Origin: Candidatus Babelota bacterium
GTDB lineage: Bacteria > Babelota > Babeliae > Babelales > Vermiphilaceae
Length of the DNA: 64,000 nucleotides
Direction of reading: 5' to 3'
Assembly (NCBI GenBank): GCA_029262615.1
Contig: JAJCZD010000013.1
Location: 87,609 to 151,608 of the forward strand
Shown: one piece after another, positions 8,543-15,572 of the stretch
Layout: every line of letters begins with the position of its first letter
Numbering within the stretch: the stretch's first letter is position 1
Program-made: the position numbers and the translations under genes
Notes under the pieces: model-generated
The model's database searches: none
The model's input: only the letters and a program-made list of their open reading frames with translations
Told to the model about the DNA's origin: nothing

Positions 8543-9607
8543 ATGAGGTTACAAAAACATTTATGCATTTTTTTGTTTGCTACACTTTGTACGTTCTCAA
8601 GCAGTAGTTTCTCAGCGCCAAATTTAATGGCCCCTGGTCGCAAAAATAGACTGTCAGTAAAGCCAAGCCAGAATTCTAAAAAAATAACCCGTCGACAAAA
8701 ACAGCATCACAAAATTCTCCAAAAGTGGCACAAAAAACAAGAGCGAACCAAGCAAATATATGGGGTAAAAGACCCTCAGCCCAAAAAGCCAAAACTTTAC
8801 AAACCAAAGCCCAATAAAATGCAGATGTCAAAACGGCAATTGAATTTTGAGTGTTTACGGGAAAAATTATTTTTACCCGGCAGAGCCCATCCAGATAAAG
8901 GTGGTTGGATTGCTGATCTGTACAAAGACGTTATTATGCTGCATTATAATTTGATCTCTTGGTCTTCTTACAAGACTATTGCGGCAAGTTTTCCTTTTTT
9001 TATTGCGGCACGTATCGTTGACGAACCTCTGCAACGTAAATTCTTTGACTTTTTTGATTATAAAAATTGTAATCAACTACCTGGTTGGTGTCATGAGGCT
9101 GCCCAATGGGGCATTGGTGTGCCGATCGTGGGCCTTGGTTCATTAGCATTCTTTTCATTGAACGAAGAACGGCGAACAACAGCACGGATTTTTTTACTTG
9201 GTATGCCGTTCGTAGTATTTGGCAAAGATATAATTAAAAAAGTACGAGCTGATTTTTGTCTGCGGCCTTGGCATGAGGATTTTTGTAATGATGGCAACCG
9301 CAAATTAGGTGGCTTTCCATCTGGCCATATGGCGGAAATTACATATACCATGGTTTTATGGGGTAAACGCTATGGTCCAAAGTTATTTATCCCACTAGGT
9401 TTATTAGCCGGTTTTGTGGGTGCTGCATTTTTAAACTGCAATCGCCATTATGTTTCCCAACTTGTGGCAGGTGCGGCACTTGGAACCATGTATGCCTTGG
9501 CTGCTGATAAATTAATTGACCAAAAATTGCAGCACAAAAAATGGCAGTGGGAATTCTCACGTGATGGGCAAGGAAATCCAGCTATGAAAGTCTGTTGGAA
9601 TTTCTGA
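8543..9607 (+). CDS. PAP2-superfamily phosphatase-like protein, secreted or membrane
   Basis: The 354-aa product has a signal peptide (LCIFLFATLCTFSSSSFSA), a basic Lys/Pro-rich segment to about residue 100, then a region with hydrophobic segments. That region carries a type-2 phosphatidic-acid-phosphatase core: L-R-P, then F-P-S-G-H at about residues 258-262, then H-Y-V-S-Q-L-V-A-G aligning with the family H-Y-x-S-D-x-x-A-G. The third motif is unusual: the Arg normally six residues before the His is not in place and the Asp is Gln, so activity is uncertain. I prefer the ATG at 8543 to that at 8537 because AAGG sits at normal distance. mreC follows 43 nt downstream on the same strand. Confidence 0.72.
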   Translation: MRLQKHLCIFLFATLCTFSSSSFSAPNLMAPGRKNRLSVKPSQNSKKITRRQKQHHKILQKWHKKQERTKQIYGVKDPQPKKPKLYKPKPNKMQMSKRQLNFECLREKLFLPGRAHPDKGGWIADLYKDVIMLHYNLISWSSYKTIAASFPFFIAARIVDEPLQRKFFDFFDYKNCNQLPGWCHEAAQWGIGVPIVGLGSLAFFSLNEERRTTARIFLLGMPFVVFGKDIIKKVRADFCLRPWHEDFCNDGNRKLGGFPSGHMAEITYTMVLWGKRYGPKLFIPLGLLAGFVGAAFLNCNRHYVSQLVAGAALGTMYALAADKLIDQKLQHKKWQWEFSRDGQGNPAMKVCWNF

Positions 9608-9650
9608 ACATTTGGTATGCTATTTAAAATGTAACTAAGTATTTGAAAAA

Positions 9651-10439
9651 ATGAAAAAGAAAACAATTTTATCATTCCTTACGGGATTTTTTATAATTCT
9701 TGCATTTGTTGCCCGTTTCTATTTCCACATTCCATTGTTGGAAACTTCTGCCTCATATATACTCTATCCCTTTGTGCAAGCCTATCGGTATACGGTTAAA
9801 CCAATTGGCTCTTTTGTTTCTCATCGAAGATCAAAAAAAGAGTTGCAACGATTGCTAGCAAAAAGAGAAAACCAATTATTGCAAGTACTTGCGGAAAACA
9901 TTGTTTTGAAGATGTCTGTTGACTTTGAGCATGAAACCAAAGAATTACAACGATTCAAAAAGCGTTATAAAACAAATGAGTTAATCTGCACGCAAATCAT
10001 TGCTCGCATACATGATGATCAAAAGCATGAATGGCTTATTGATGTTGGTTCCAGGCATGGCGTGCAAAAAAATATGGTCGCTGTTTTTAAAAATTGTTTG
10101 CTTGGCAAAATAACTGAAGCATATCCATGGTATTCAAAGGTAACGGTGCTTTCTGATAAAACATGCAATGTTGCTGCTTTTTGTTTAAAAACAAAGGCAA
10201 CAGGCATCATCCATGGTACAAAGCAAGACTCTTTACAACTTGCCCATGTAAGCCATTTGGCAACCGTTATACAAAATGATTTAGTGGTTTCTGCAGGGAA
10301 AGGGCTCATTTATCCACGAGGGTTTGCTTTGGGCAAAGTAGAAGCGGCTTGCAAGGGCAGTTTGTGTTATGATATTTCTGTGAAACCAATGCTCGATTTT
10401 GATTCAATTGAGTATTGTTATCTGATAAAAAAGAGTTAA
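9651..10439 (+). CDS. mreC: rod-shape-determining protein MreC
   Basis: MreC is a bitopic inner-membrane protein that links MreB and the elongation peptidoglycan synthases. The 262-aa product has one membrane helix at about residues 7-24, a coiled-coil stretch at about 60-100 and the periplasmic beta domains. Family landmarks are the W-L-I-D-V-G-S-R-H-G-V segment, N-C-L-L-G-K-I, V-T-V-L-S-D-K-T-C, V-S-A-G-K-G-L-I-Y-P-R-G-F-A-L-G-K-V and the C-terminal P-M-L-D-F-D-S-I-E. rodA lies at the other end of this window. The stop codon interlocks with the convergent sppA stop in TTAA (10436-10439). Confidence 0.88.
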   Translation: MKKKTILSFLTGFFIILAFVARFYFHIPLLETSASYILYPFVQAYRYTVKPIGSFVSHRRSKKELQRLLAKRENQLLQVLAENIVLKMSVDFEHETKELQRFKKRYKTNELICTQIIARIHDDQKHEWLIDVGSRHGVQKNMVAVFKNCLLGKITEAYPWYSKVTVLSDKTCNVAAFCLKTKATGIIHGTKQDSLQLAHVSHLATVIQNDLVVSAGKGLIYPRGFALGKVEAACKGSLCYDISVKPMLDFDSIEYCYLIKKS

Positions 10440-11335
10440 TATTTTAATCCAGCATTAAAATACCGACTCTCAATATAGGTGCACAATGCATTTACAAAAC
10501 TAAACATCTTATCTGAGTCATCTGTTTTTTTCCAAATATCCCAGAATGATGTTTTTTTCTTTTTGCGTACCCATTTAATCTCTTTATCAATTAATGCTTT
10601 TTCTTTGATGATTTCAATAACATCCGTAGGGCCGCCAACCTTATCGATCAGGCCAAGCTTAAGGGCTTGTTTGCCGGTGAATAATCTACCATTAGCCCAT
10701 TCATCTTTACTTTTTAATGATAATCTGCGAGCCGTTGCAACATCAGAAACAAATTGTTCATAAGAACTATCAAGAACAGATTGGAGCATTTGTTTATCCT
10801 GGTCAGTCCGAGCAACAAATGGATTGGTTGCTAACTTATATTCACCAGCCTTTAAATCTGAGTACTCAATATGGTTTTGTTTTAATAATTTATTAATATC
10901 AAACATATAAGAAAAGGTGTTACCGATGGAGCCGATTACCGATGAACCGGGTGCAATGATATAATCAGTTGCGCTTGCAATATAATAACCACCAGAAGCG
11001 CATAAATTTTCAACAAAAGAAATGATTGGCTTTGGATATTTTTTCTTGAGTGTATTAATTTCGCGGAATAGAATTTCGCCCGAACCAGCTGCAGAACCGG
11101 AGCACTCCAATTTGAGTAGGATTGCTTTAATATCTTTATTCTTAAAATAGTTGAGTAATTGTTTATTTAATGTAGAAGAGTCATAAATGGTTCCATCTAT
11201 TTTAATGACTGCTACTTTGGTGCGAGGATCGAACTGTTCGGCAAACTTTTGCAGGCGAGTGGTAATTTTTGGCAATATGGAAATCAATGCAAAAAAGAGT
11301 ACGACATATACCAGATTTTTTAACATTTTGTTCAT
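10436..11335 (-). CDS. sppA: signal peptide peptidase SppA (S49 serine protease)
   Basis: SppA cleaves remnant signal peptides in the membrane. The 299-aa product is the short, single-domain form with one N-terminal membrane anchor (residues 7-21). The Ser/Lys dyad is visible: nucleophile Ser114 in C-A-S-G-G-Y-Y and general base Lys162 in L-K-A-G-E-Y-K, spaced as in the Bacillus-type enzyme. The G-R-L-F-T-G-K-Q-A-L-K-L-G-L-I-D segment is also typical. Such a protease suits a genome exporting so many signal-peptide proteins. Its stop codon overlaps that of mreC. Confidence 0.92.
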   Translation of the reverse strand: MNKMLKNLVYVVLFFALISILPKITTRLQKFAEQFDPRTKVAVIKIDGTIYDSSTLNKQLLNYFKNKDIKAILLKLECSGSAAGSGEILFREINTLKKKYPKPIISFVENLCASGGYYIASATDYIIAPGSSVIGSIGNTFSYMFDINKLLKQNHIEYSDLKAGEYKLATNPFVARTDQDKQMLQSVLDSSYEQFVSDVATARRLSLKSKDEWANGRLFTGKQALKLGLIDKVGGPTDVIEIIKEKALIDKEIKWVRKKKKTSFWDIWKKTDDSDKMFSFVNALCTYIESRYFNAGLKY

Positions 11336-11451
11336 TGGATTGGTCCTTTTGATCGGTAAATTGGCGGATTTGCAAATTTTGTTATATACTAATTGTCATC
11401 TCAAGAGTATAAAAAAATGGTATCAATAGAAAGAAAAAGCCAAAAAGAGCT

Positions 11452-11480
11452 TTGACTTTCCCGGTTATTTCCATTACAAT
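11452..11480 (+). promoter_or_regulatory. sigma70-type promoter for the tRNA cluster
   Basis: TTGACT (11452-11457) and TACAAT (11475-11480) are separated by 17 nt, close to the consensus. Transcription would start near 11487, about 30 nt before tRNA-Val. Confidence 0.6.
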
Positions 11481-11515
11481 TTTTGACATCTATTGAAATA
11501 ATGGACTTCTTTAAA

Positions 11516-11591
11516 GGGCGGTTAGCTCAGCTGGTAGAGCATCAGTCTTACAAACTGGGGGTCACAGGTTCGAGTCCTGTACCGCCCACCA
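11516..11591 (+). tRNA. tRNA-Val (UAC)
   Basis: A 76-nt cloverleaf: acceptor stem GGGCGGT/ACCGCCC, D-stem GCTC/GAGC, anticodon loop CTTACAA giving anticodon UAC, T-arm with GGTTCGAGTCC, and an encoded CCA end. First of three clustered tRNAs. Confidence 0.97.
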
Positions 11592-11710
11592 TACTATCCA
11601 GGCCTTCCGGCTTGGCAAGCTACGTATGGCAGGCCAGTCCTTCGTCTTGTCCGTCATAGCTTTAGCGACGTCGGAAGCTTTTAGCGAAAGTAGGACCAGT
11701 CTTCATTTTT
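11592..11710. repeat. GC-richer REP-like spacer between tRNA genes
   Basis: This spacer is visibly richer in GC than its surroundings and non-coding. It contains two adjacent degenerate copies of one unit, AGCTTTAGCGACGTCGGA (11658-11675) and AGCTTTTAGCGAAAGTAGGA (11676-11695), plus short inverted segments further left. The ten bases ACCAGTCTTC at its right end recur directly at the 3' end of tRNA-Phe (from 48260). It looks like a decayed palindromic repeat element associated with tRNA genes. Confidence 0.5.
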
Positions 11711-11769
11711 TATTCATTTGAATAAATTAAAGGAAATAGCCATTATTTTGAGATAGTTGAAATTTTTAT

Positions 11770-11845
11770 TCCTCGGTAGCTCAGTTGGTAGAGCAAACGA
11801 CTGTTAATCGTTGGGTCGCAGGTTCGAGTCCTGCCCGGGGAGCCA
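11770..11845 (+). tRNA. tRNA-Asn (GUU)
   Basis: A 76-nt cloverleaf: acceptor TCCTCGG pairing with CCGGGGA, D-stem GCTC/GAGC, anticodon stem AACGA/TCGTT with loop CTGTTAA (anticodon GUU), T-arm CAGGTTCGAGTCCTG, discriminator G and encoded CCA. Confidence 0.97.
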
Positions 11846-11855
11846 TATAATTTCG

Positions 11856-11932
11856 GGGGCTGTAGCTCAGTTGGTTAGAGCGTTCGCCTGTCACGCGAAA
11901 GGTCGCGAGTTCGAGTCTCGTCAGCCCCGCCA
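11856..11932 (+). tRNA. tRNA-Asp (GUC)
   Basis: A 77-nt cloverleaf: acceptor GGGGCTG/CAGCCCC, D-stem GCTC/GAGC, anticodon stem TTCGC/GCGAA with loop CTGTCAC (anticodon GUC), discriminator G and encoded CCA. It starts 10 nt after tRNA-Asn and marks the left edge of the accessory island. Confidence 0.97.
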
Positions 11933-12037
11933 TATTCCAGTTGGCAACTTTATCTTCAGGAAAATTCAGGCCATTTTATCTACTCTAATTTATAAGACTC
12001 TTTTTTTGGAATATAACTCATAAAAATTGGAATAACC

Positions 12038-12934
12038 GTGAATTATAAATTTTTGGTAATTATCTTTTTTCATAATGTTATTTTAGGTGGTTTTAAAACT
12101 GGTACTTTAGTAAAAACACCTACTAATTGGACTATTATAGAAAATATATCCGTAGGTGATTATGTAGAAAGTCTTAATTGTGAAGAACTTGTTCATAATA
12201 AAATTACTCATAAAAGAGTTATTTCTGAAAAAGCAGTATCTATTGTACTGGATGGTGAAAGTGTTATTGCATCCCGAGAGCAAAAGTTTTACTTAGCATC
12301 TGGTATTTGGCAAAAGGCTAAAAGTTTAAAACCTGGTGATGTTTTGTTTTCTCATGATAAAGATTTCATAACAATTCAGGATGTTCATGAGATTGAGCAA
12401 GAAGTAAAACTTTATGAAATTACAGTCGAAAATGTGCACACTTATTTGGTTACTCAACATGGTATTTTGGTTCATAACGCTGTACCAGTTATAATTGGTT
12501 TATCATGGATATTTGGAAGCGGTACAATAGAATTTGTTGGTACTTCAATAGCTTGTGGCGTACTTGGATTTTTGGGTATTAAATTCTACAAAAACAAAAA
12601 TCACAATTATGAAGATTTTAGGATTGGTGAGTATTCAATCAGTTTTAAAAAATCGAATGCAACAGACCGAAAAGAACAGGACAAAGGTGCACAGGCACCA
12701 GGGAAACCTACAAAAGTGGATGGTTATGAACCACCAAAAAGATGGGACGGAAAAAGAGTTAAGCATCCTAGATCAGGAAGATATGGTTGGCCAGATAAAA
12801 ACGGAAATATTTGGATTCCTACAGGGCCAGGACCATTAGCACATGGTGGCCCTCATTGGGATGTACAAGATCCTAAAGGAAAAACATATGATAATGTTTA
12901 TCCTGGTGGATATGTAAGACCTGGTAACAAATAA
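12038..12934 (+). CDS. Hint-domain polymorphic toxin with a type-37-like C-terminal toxin domain
   Basis: A 298-aa protein with a GTG start (GGAA upstream). Residues 1-17 form a short hydrophobic leader. Residues 18-147 are a Hint (intein/hedgehog-like) domain: F-K-T-G-T-L-V at 19-25, I-S-V-G-D-Y-V, L-K-P-G-D-V, and the closing L-Y-E-I-T-V-E-N-V-H-T-Y with V-H-N. The nucleophile cysteine expected at residue 18 is Gly. A hydrophobic stretch follows, then a C-terminal module (about 225-298) with G-Y-G-W-P-D-K-N-G-N type residues, H-G-G-P-H-W-D-V-Q and V-Y-P-G-G. To me this resembles the polymorphic toxin type 37 family (predicted RNase). No delivery domain is present. Two paralogous putative immunity genes follow at once. 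Confidence 0.72.
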   Translation: MNYKFLVIIFFHNVILGGFKTGTLVKTPTNWTIIENISVGDYVESLNCEELVHNKITHKRVISEKAVSIVLDGESVIASREQKFYLASGIWQKAKSLKPGDVLFSHDKDFITIQDVHEIEQEVKLYEITVENVHTYLVTQHGILVHNAVPVIIGLSWIFGSGTIEFVGTSIACGVLGFLGIKFYKNKNHNYEDFRIGEYSISFKKSNATDRKEQDKGAQAPGKPTKVDGYEPPKRWDGKRVKHPRSGRYGWPDKNGNIWIPTGPGPLAHGGPHWDVQDPKGKTYDNVYPGGYVRPGNK

Positions 12935-12948
12935 CAAAGAGATAAATC

Positions 12949-13212
12949 ATGACTAAAAAAGTTACATTAATATGTACGCCTTTGAGGTTTTATACTCAAA
13001 ATGATGAGGGCTTACTATTTGAATGGTTAAAAAAAATTAAATCAATAAAAGAAATCAAGGGAGTTGGTAGAGAATTACATTTACATTTTGATTCAAATAA
13101 TATAGTAAATGAAGATTTATTAGATCTTATGGGAATATTTGATAGATATAAGTTTGACCAAGTTCAACTTAAAGTGTTCATGAATGAAACGAATAAAGAA
13201 TGGTTTGAATAA
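12949..13212 (+). CDS. putative immunity protein, copy 1
   Basis: A small soluble 87-aa protein 14 nt downstream of the toxin gene on the same strand. I do not recognise a named family. It is clearly paralogous to the next gene: both share F-Y-(T/S)-Q-x-D-E, F-E-W-(L/I)-K-K-I, G-x-G-x-E-L-x-L-H and a final Q-L-K-(V/I)-F-(M/L)-N-E-x-N-K-x-W-F. Position after a toxin, small size, lack of a signal peptide and tandem duplication all fit an immunity protein that neutralises the toxin in the producer's cytoplasm. This role is inferred from context. Confidence 0.7.
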   Translation: MTKKVTLICTPLRFYTQNDEGLLFEWLKKIKSIKEIKGVGRELHLHFDSNNIVNEDLLDLMGIFDRYKFDQVQLKVFMNETNKEWFE

Positions 13213-13510
13213 GAATAAAAAACCCATTATCTGCAAGTCAGTATTGTTCTATTCTCAAAAGGATGAGGCTGCATTTTTTGAATGGATAAAAAAAATAGAT
13301 TGTATTGATAATATTTCTGGGGCTGGGAATGAACTTTATCTTCATGTGGCAAGTGTCATATTGCATGATTATGATTTACGTGAACTAGTCGCTTTATTTA
13401 AGCGTTATAATATAAATATGAAGCAGCTTAAAATTTTTTTGAATGAAGATAATAAAAAATGGTTTCAAAATAAAACTGCTTATTGGTATAAAAAAGTATT
13501 CCAAGTTTAA
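13184..13510 (+). CDS. putative immunity protein, copy 2
   Basis: A 108-aa paralogue of the preceding gene, by eye close to 45% identical over the shared 80 residues, with a short extra C-terminus (N-K-T-A-Y-W-Y-K-K-V). The ATG at 13184 would overlap copy 1 by 29 nt. A TTG at 13205, overlapping the copy-1 stop, better matches the start of the similarity, so the true start is uncertain. It lacks a signal peptide. Tandem immunity copies are common where toxins vary; here they may answer the upstream toxin or a lost relative. Confidence 0.68.
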   Translation: MKRIKNGLNKNKKPIICKSVLFYSQKDEAAFFEWIKKIDCIDNISGAGNELYLHVASVILHDYDLRELVALFKRYNINMKQLKIFLNEDNKKWFQNKTAYWYKKVFQV

Positions 13511-13512
13511 AT

Positions 13513-13725
13513 ATGAAAAAAAATACCGATGAAAAACTAACTAAGTTAGAAGCATTTCTGGCTATGACAAAATTCTTAGAAGGATATTATGAAAGAACAT
13601 CTTCAGATGATGTTGGATCATTACTTAGTGATATGCAAATACTGCAAGATGGTGACACTGCAGACTCAGCTGCCTGGGAAGATTGGATTGATAGTGTGCA
13701 AGAAGTCTTAAAAAATAAAAAGTAA
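13513..13725 (+). CDS. small acidic protein of the toxin/immunity cassette
   Basis: A 70-aa acidic soluble protein starting 2 nt after the copy-2 immunity gene. Its sequence has a compact helical pattern (L-E-A-F-L-A-M-T-K-F-L-E-G-Y-Y-E-R-T) followed by D-D-V-G-S-L-L-S-D-M-Q-I-L and A-A-W-E-D-W-I-D-S-V. I recall similar small proteins near polymorphic toxins, but cannot name the family with certainty. Tight spacing suggests co-translation, and a role as a third immunity or accessory protein is inferred. A hairpin lies just downstream. Confidence 0.65.
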   Translation: MKKNTDEKLTKLEAFLAMTKFLEGYYERTSSDDVGSLLSDMQILQDGDTADSAAWEDWIDSVQEVLKNKK

Positions 13726-13909
13726 ATAAACAAGGCTCACGAGCTTGTGAGCCTATATCATAAGTTGATGTTGTTTTTCGACTTTTCCCAGCCTTAGTCT
13801 TTCTCTTATTTCGTCTATCTATCGCGATAAGCAAAACAAAAAAATCAGTAAGACGCTTGCGATCATCAAAAGACAAAACTAGTCTAGTTGAAGTTCTTTT
13901 CAAAGTCAT
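13625..13909 (-). CDS. doubtful small ORF, basic N-terminus
   Basis: A 94-codon frame running antisense into the 3' end of the preceding plus-strand gene. Its first 50 residues look protein-like (basic, with S-F-D-D-R-K-R-L and F-F-V-L-L-I-A-I-D-R-R), whereas the last 30 are encoded by the reverse of the plus-strand gene and by a hairpin. There is no convincing ribosome site. It may be the remnant of a small accessory gene or spurious. Confidence 0.25.
   Translation of the reverse strand: MTLKRTSTRLVLSFDDRKRLTDFFVLLIAIDRRNKRKTKAGKSRKTTSTYDIGSQAREPCLFTFYFLRLLAHYQSNLPRQLSLQCHHLAVFAYH
13733..13754. terminator. hairpin after the toxin/immunity genes
   Basis: AGGCTCAC (13733-13740) and GTGAGCCT (13747-13754) form a perfect 8-bp stem with a 6-nt loop, 8 nt after the last cassette gene. 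The T-rich side lies on the minus strand, so termination would be strongest for minus-strand transcripts. It may nonetheless end the cassette mRNA. Confidence 0.5.
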
Positions 13910-14294
13910 AATAACTCTCGAGTGACCTCTATTAAAATTAATTAAAGAGGATCAAAAAAATTATTCTAATAACTGGAACAAAAAGATTTTACTTGCTATC
14001 CAAGCATTTGGTGCAATCAGAAAAACTGATTGTATTATGGCTTGTTGTAAGCCAATCTGTATATGTGAGAGCCAGGCATTGAATCCTGTTTGTTAGTAAG
14101 AACTTCATGGTCTCACCTTTATTGAAAAGTACAATTCAAATGATTATAAGTTGTTTATCAAGAAATGCAAGATGAATTAAAAATAAAAAATAATTAAATG
14201 GCTGCCTGATAAAAGGTGAAATATATAGATGGTTTCACCTTATCAGGCCATTATCATTGAAAGCTTTTTTAATTTAAGAAAGGTCGTTGATGCT
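13910..14294. other. intergenic stretch without a convincing gene
   Basis: No credible coding frame is seen on either strand. An imperfect inverted repeat has outer arms GTGAGA (14065-14070) and TCTCAC (14111-14116) with an inner CAGG/CCTG pairing. A strong hairpin at 14204-14248 is listed separately. The region is probably a decayed part of the accessory island. Confidence 0.6.
14204..14248 (-). terminator. hairpin downstream of the small coiled-coil gene
   Basis: The 18-nt arm at 14204-14221 pairs with the 16-nt arm at 14233-14248 (a two-base bulge), with an 11-nt loop. It lies about 46 nt beyond the stop of the minus-strand gene at 14295 and is followed on that strand by an A/T-rich stretch, so it is a plausible terminator. 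Confidence 0.55.
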
Positions 14295-14498
14295 TTAGGG
14301 ATAAAGACAAAGTTTTTCTTCAATTTCCTGGATGCGTTCTTCTAAGAATTCAATTTTTTCTTTATATGCATCTAATTCATTTTCTAGTGCAGCTACTATG
14401 CTATATAACTCTTCTATTTTATTTGTCTGCTTATAATTCGTGCCGAATAATAAAAAGATAAATAGTATAAGAAATGTTAATTTAAGATTCCATTTCAT
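14295..14498 (-). CDS. small membrane-anchored coiled-coil protein
   Basis: A 67-aa frame with one strong hydrophobic segment at residues 7-20 (LTFLILFIFLLFG) followed by a heptad-patterned acidic helix (I-E-E-L-Y-S-I-V-A-A-L-E-N-E-L ... I-E-F-L-E-E-R-I-Q-E-I-E-E-K-L). This layout, an N-terminal anchor plus coiled coil, is self-consistent and unlikely by chance. The ribosome site is weak. It lies 21 nt downstream of the ankyrin gene and may share its transcript. Function unknown. Confidence 0.5.
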   Translation of the reverse strand: MKWNLKLTFLILFIFLLFGTNYKQTNKIEELYSIVAALENELDAYKEKIEFLEERIQEIEEKLCLYP

Positions 14499-14519
14499 TA
14501 TTTAAACTTTATGAAATTG

Positions 14520-15446
14520 TTAAAGTTGTGCACCATGCTCAATAAGCTTTTCAGCTATTCCACTTTCTCCACATGCTATAGCGAATGATAATGGAGAATG
14601 CAACCCACCTCTTGGATCTTCTAAACAAGGATAAGGATTTGCTTTTTGATTTACACCAACACCAATTTTTAACAAATATTCTAGTCCTTTATTTCCAAAC
14701 TTTTCTCCAAATGAAATTGCTTTAAATAAAGGTGTTAAACTGAAAGATTCATTATGGTTTGTATGAATATAATTTGGATCTGCTCCATTATAGATAATAA
14801 AGTCGAAAAAATTTTTATCTACAAATGCTGCTGGAAAATCAGAAACCAAAAATAGACTTGCATTATATCCAAGACTTACAGCTTCCTGAATTAATTTATA
14901 TACAAATTCTATATTTCTTTGGTGGTGAATAAAACTATTTAGTGACTTTGCTAAGAAAGTATTATAAGTAGCCTTATATGAAGGATGTCCAAGATTTAAA
15001 TCAGCATTATTTTTTATCAATAACAATGCTTCATTCAAATTCTCTGTTCTTAAACAATAGTCTAAGAGAGTACACTTTGATCCACATACACAATACTTGG
15101 TATCAATATCTATATAACTTTTTGCTTTTACTGCTAAAAGAGCAGTAATTTTTAATTTATTATTATTATCCCCATTATTTATTGATATTTGTATTAATTC
15201 TTTTTCTATAATGACATTACATATCAATAATTCTTCTACCGCCTTAGTTTTATTTAAAACTACAGCCCAAAAAAGTGGAGCTTTTCCATTTATATCTTGA
15301 TGAACAGATGCACCATTTTCAACAGCTTGTTTGATCTCTTCTGTAGAATCAGCCAAGATTGCTTTGTACAACATCTCTTGTGGAGAGATTGCTGCTAGGG
15401 CAGTAGTGATCAAAAGACTGGTTAAAGCTATATGATTTATTTTCAT
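14520..15446 (-). CDS. secreted ankyrin-repeat-like protein
   Basis: The product (308 aa) has a short signal peptide (HIALTSLLITTALAA) and degenerate ankyrin units: A-I-L-A-D-S-T-E-E-I-K-Q-A-V-E-N-G-A-S-V, K-A-P-L-F-W-A-V and, near the C-terminus, S-P-L-S-F-A-I-A-C-G-E-S-G-I-A-E-K-L-I-E-H-G-A. The middle is poorly conserved and holds a C-V-C-G-S-K-C cluster. I chose the ATG at 15446 because GGAGG precedes it; an earlier ATG at 15458 overlaps that ribosome site. It lies in the accessory island and is probably exported to act on unknown protein partners. Confidence 0.8.
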   Translation of the reverse strand: MKINHIALTSLLITTALAAISPQEMLYKAILADSTEEIKQAVENGASVHQDINGKAPLFWAVVLNKTKAVEELLICNVIIEKELIQISINNGDNNNKLKITALLAVKAKSYIDIDTKYCVCGSKCTLLDYCLRTENLNEALLLIKNNADLNLGHPSYKATYNTFLAKSLNSFIHHQRNIEFVYKLIQEAVSLGYNASLFLVSDFPAAFVDKNFFDFIIYNGADPNYIHTNHNESFSLTPLFKAISFGEKFGNKGLEYLLKIGVGVNQKANPYPCLEDPRGGLHSPLSFAIACGESGIAEKLIEHGAQL

Positions 15447-15572
15447 GAAATCCTCCATCTAAATCCATTATTTTTAAATTTCCACTATTTGAAACTTGTT
15501 GTCAAATGGGTTATTGTTTTATTCAACGATGAATTATGTATAAAAAATTCTAATTGGAAATAACTAGTGAGT

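Noticed and set aside
12038..12480. Considered as a true intein
   Set aside because: The domain is at the N-terminus with no upstream extein, the nucleophile is absent, and the downstream part is toxin-like.
12555..12839. A 94-codon frame inside the toxin gene
   Set aside because: Shifted frame of a well-supported Hint-toxin gene.
14065..14116. A structure with GTGAGA/TCTCAC arms and a T-arm-like CAGG/CCTG segment, considered as a degenerate tRNA
   Set aside because: There is no anticodon arm and the length is only about 52 nt.
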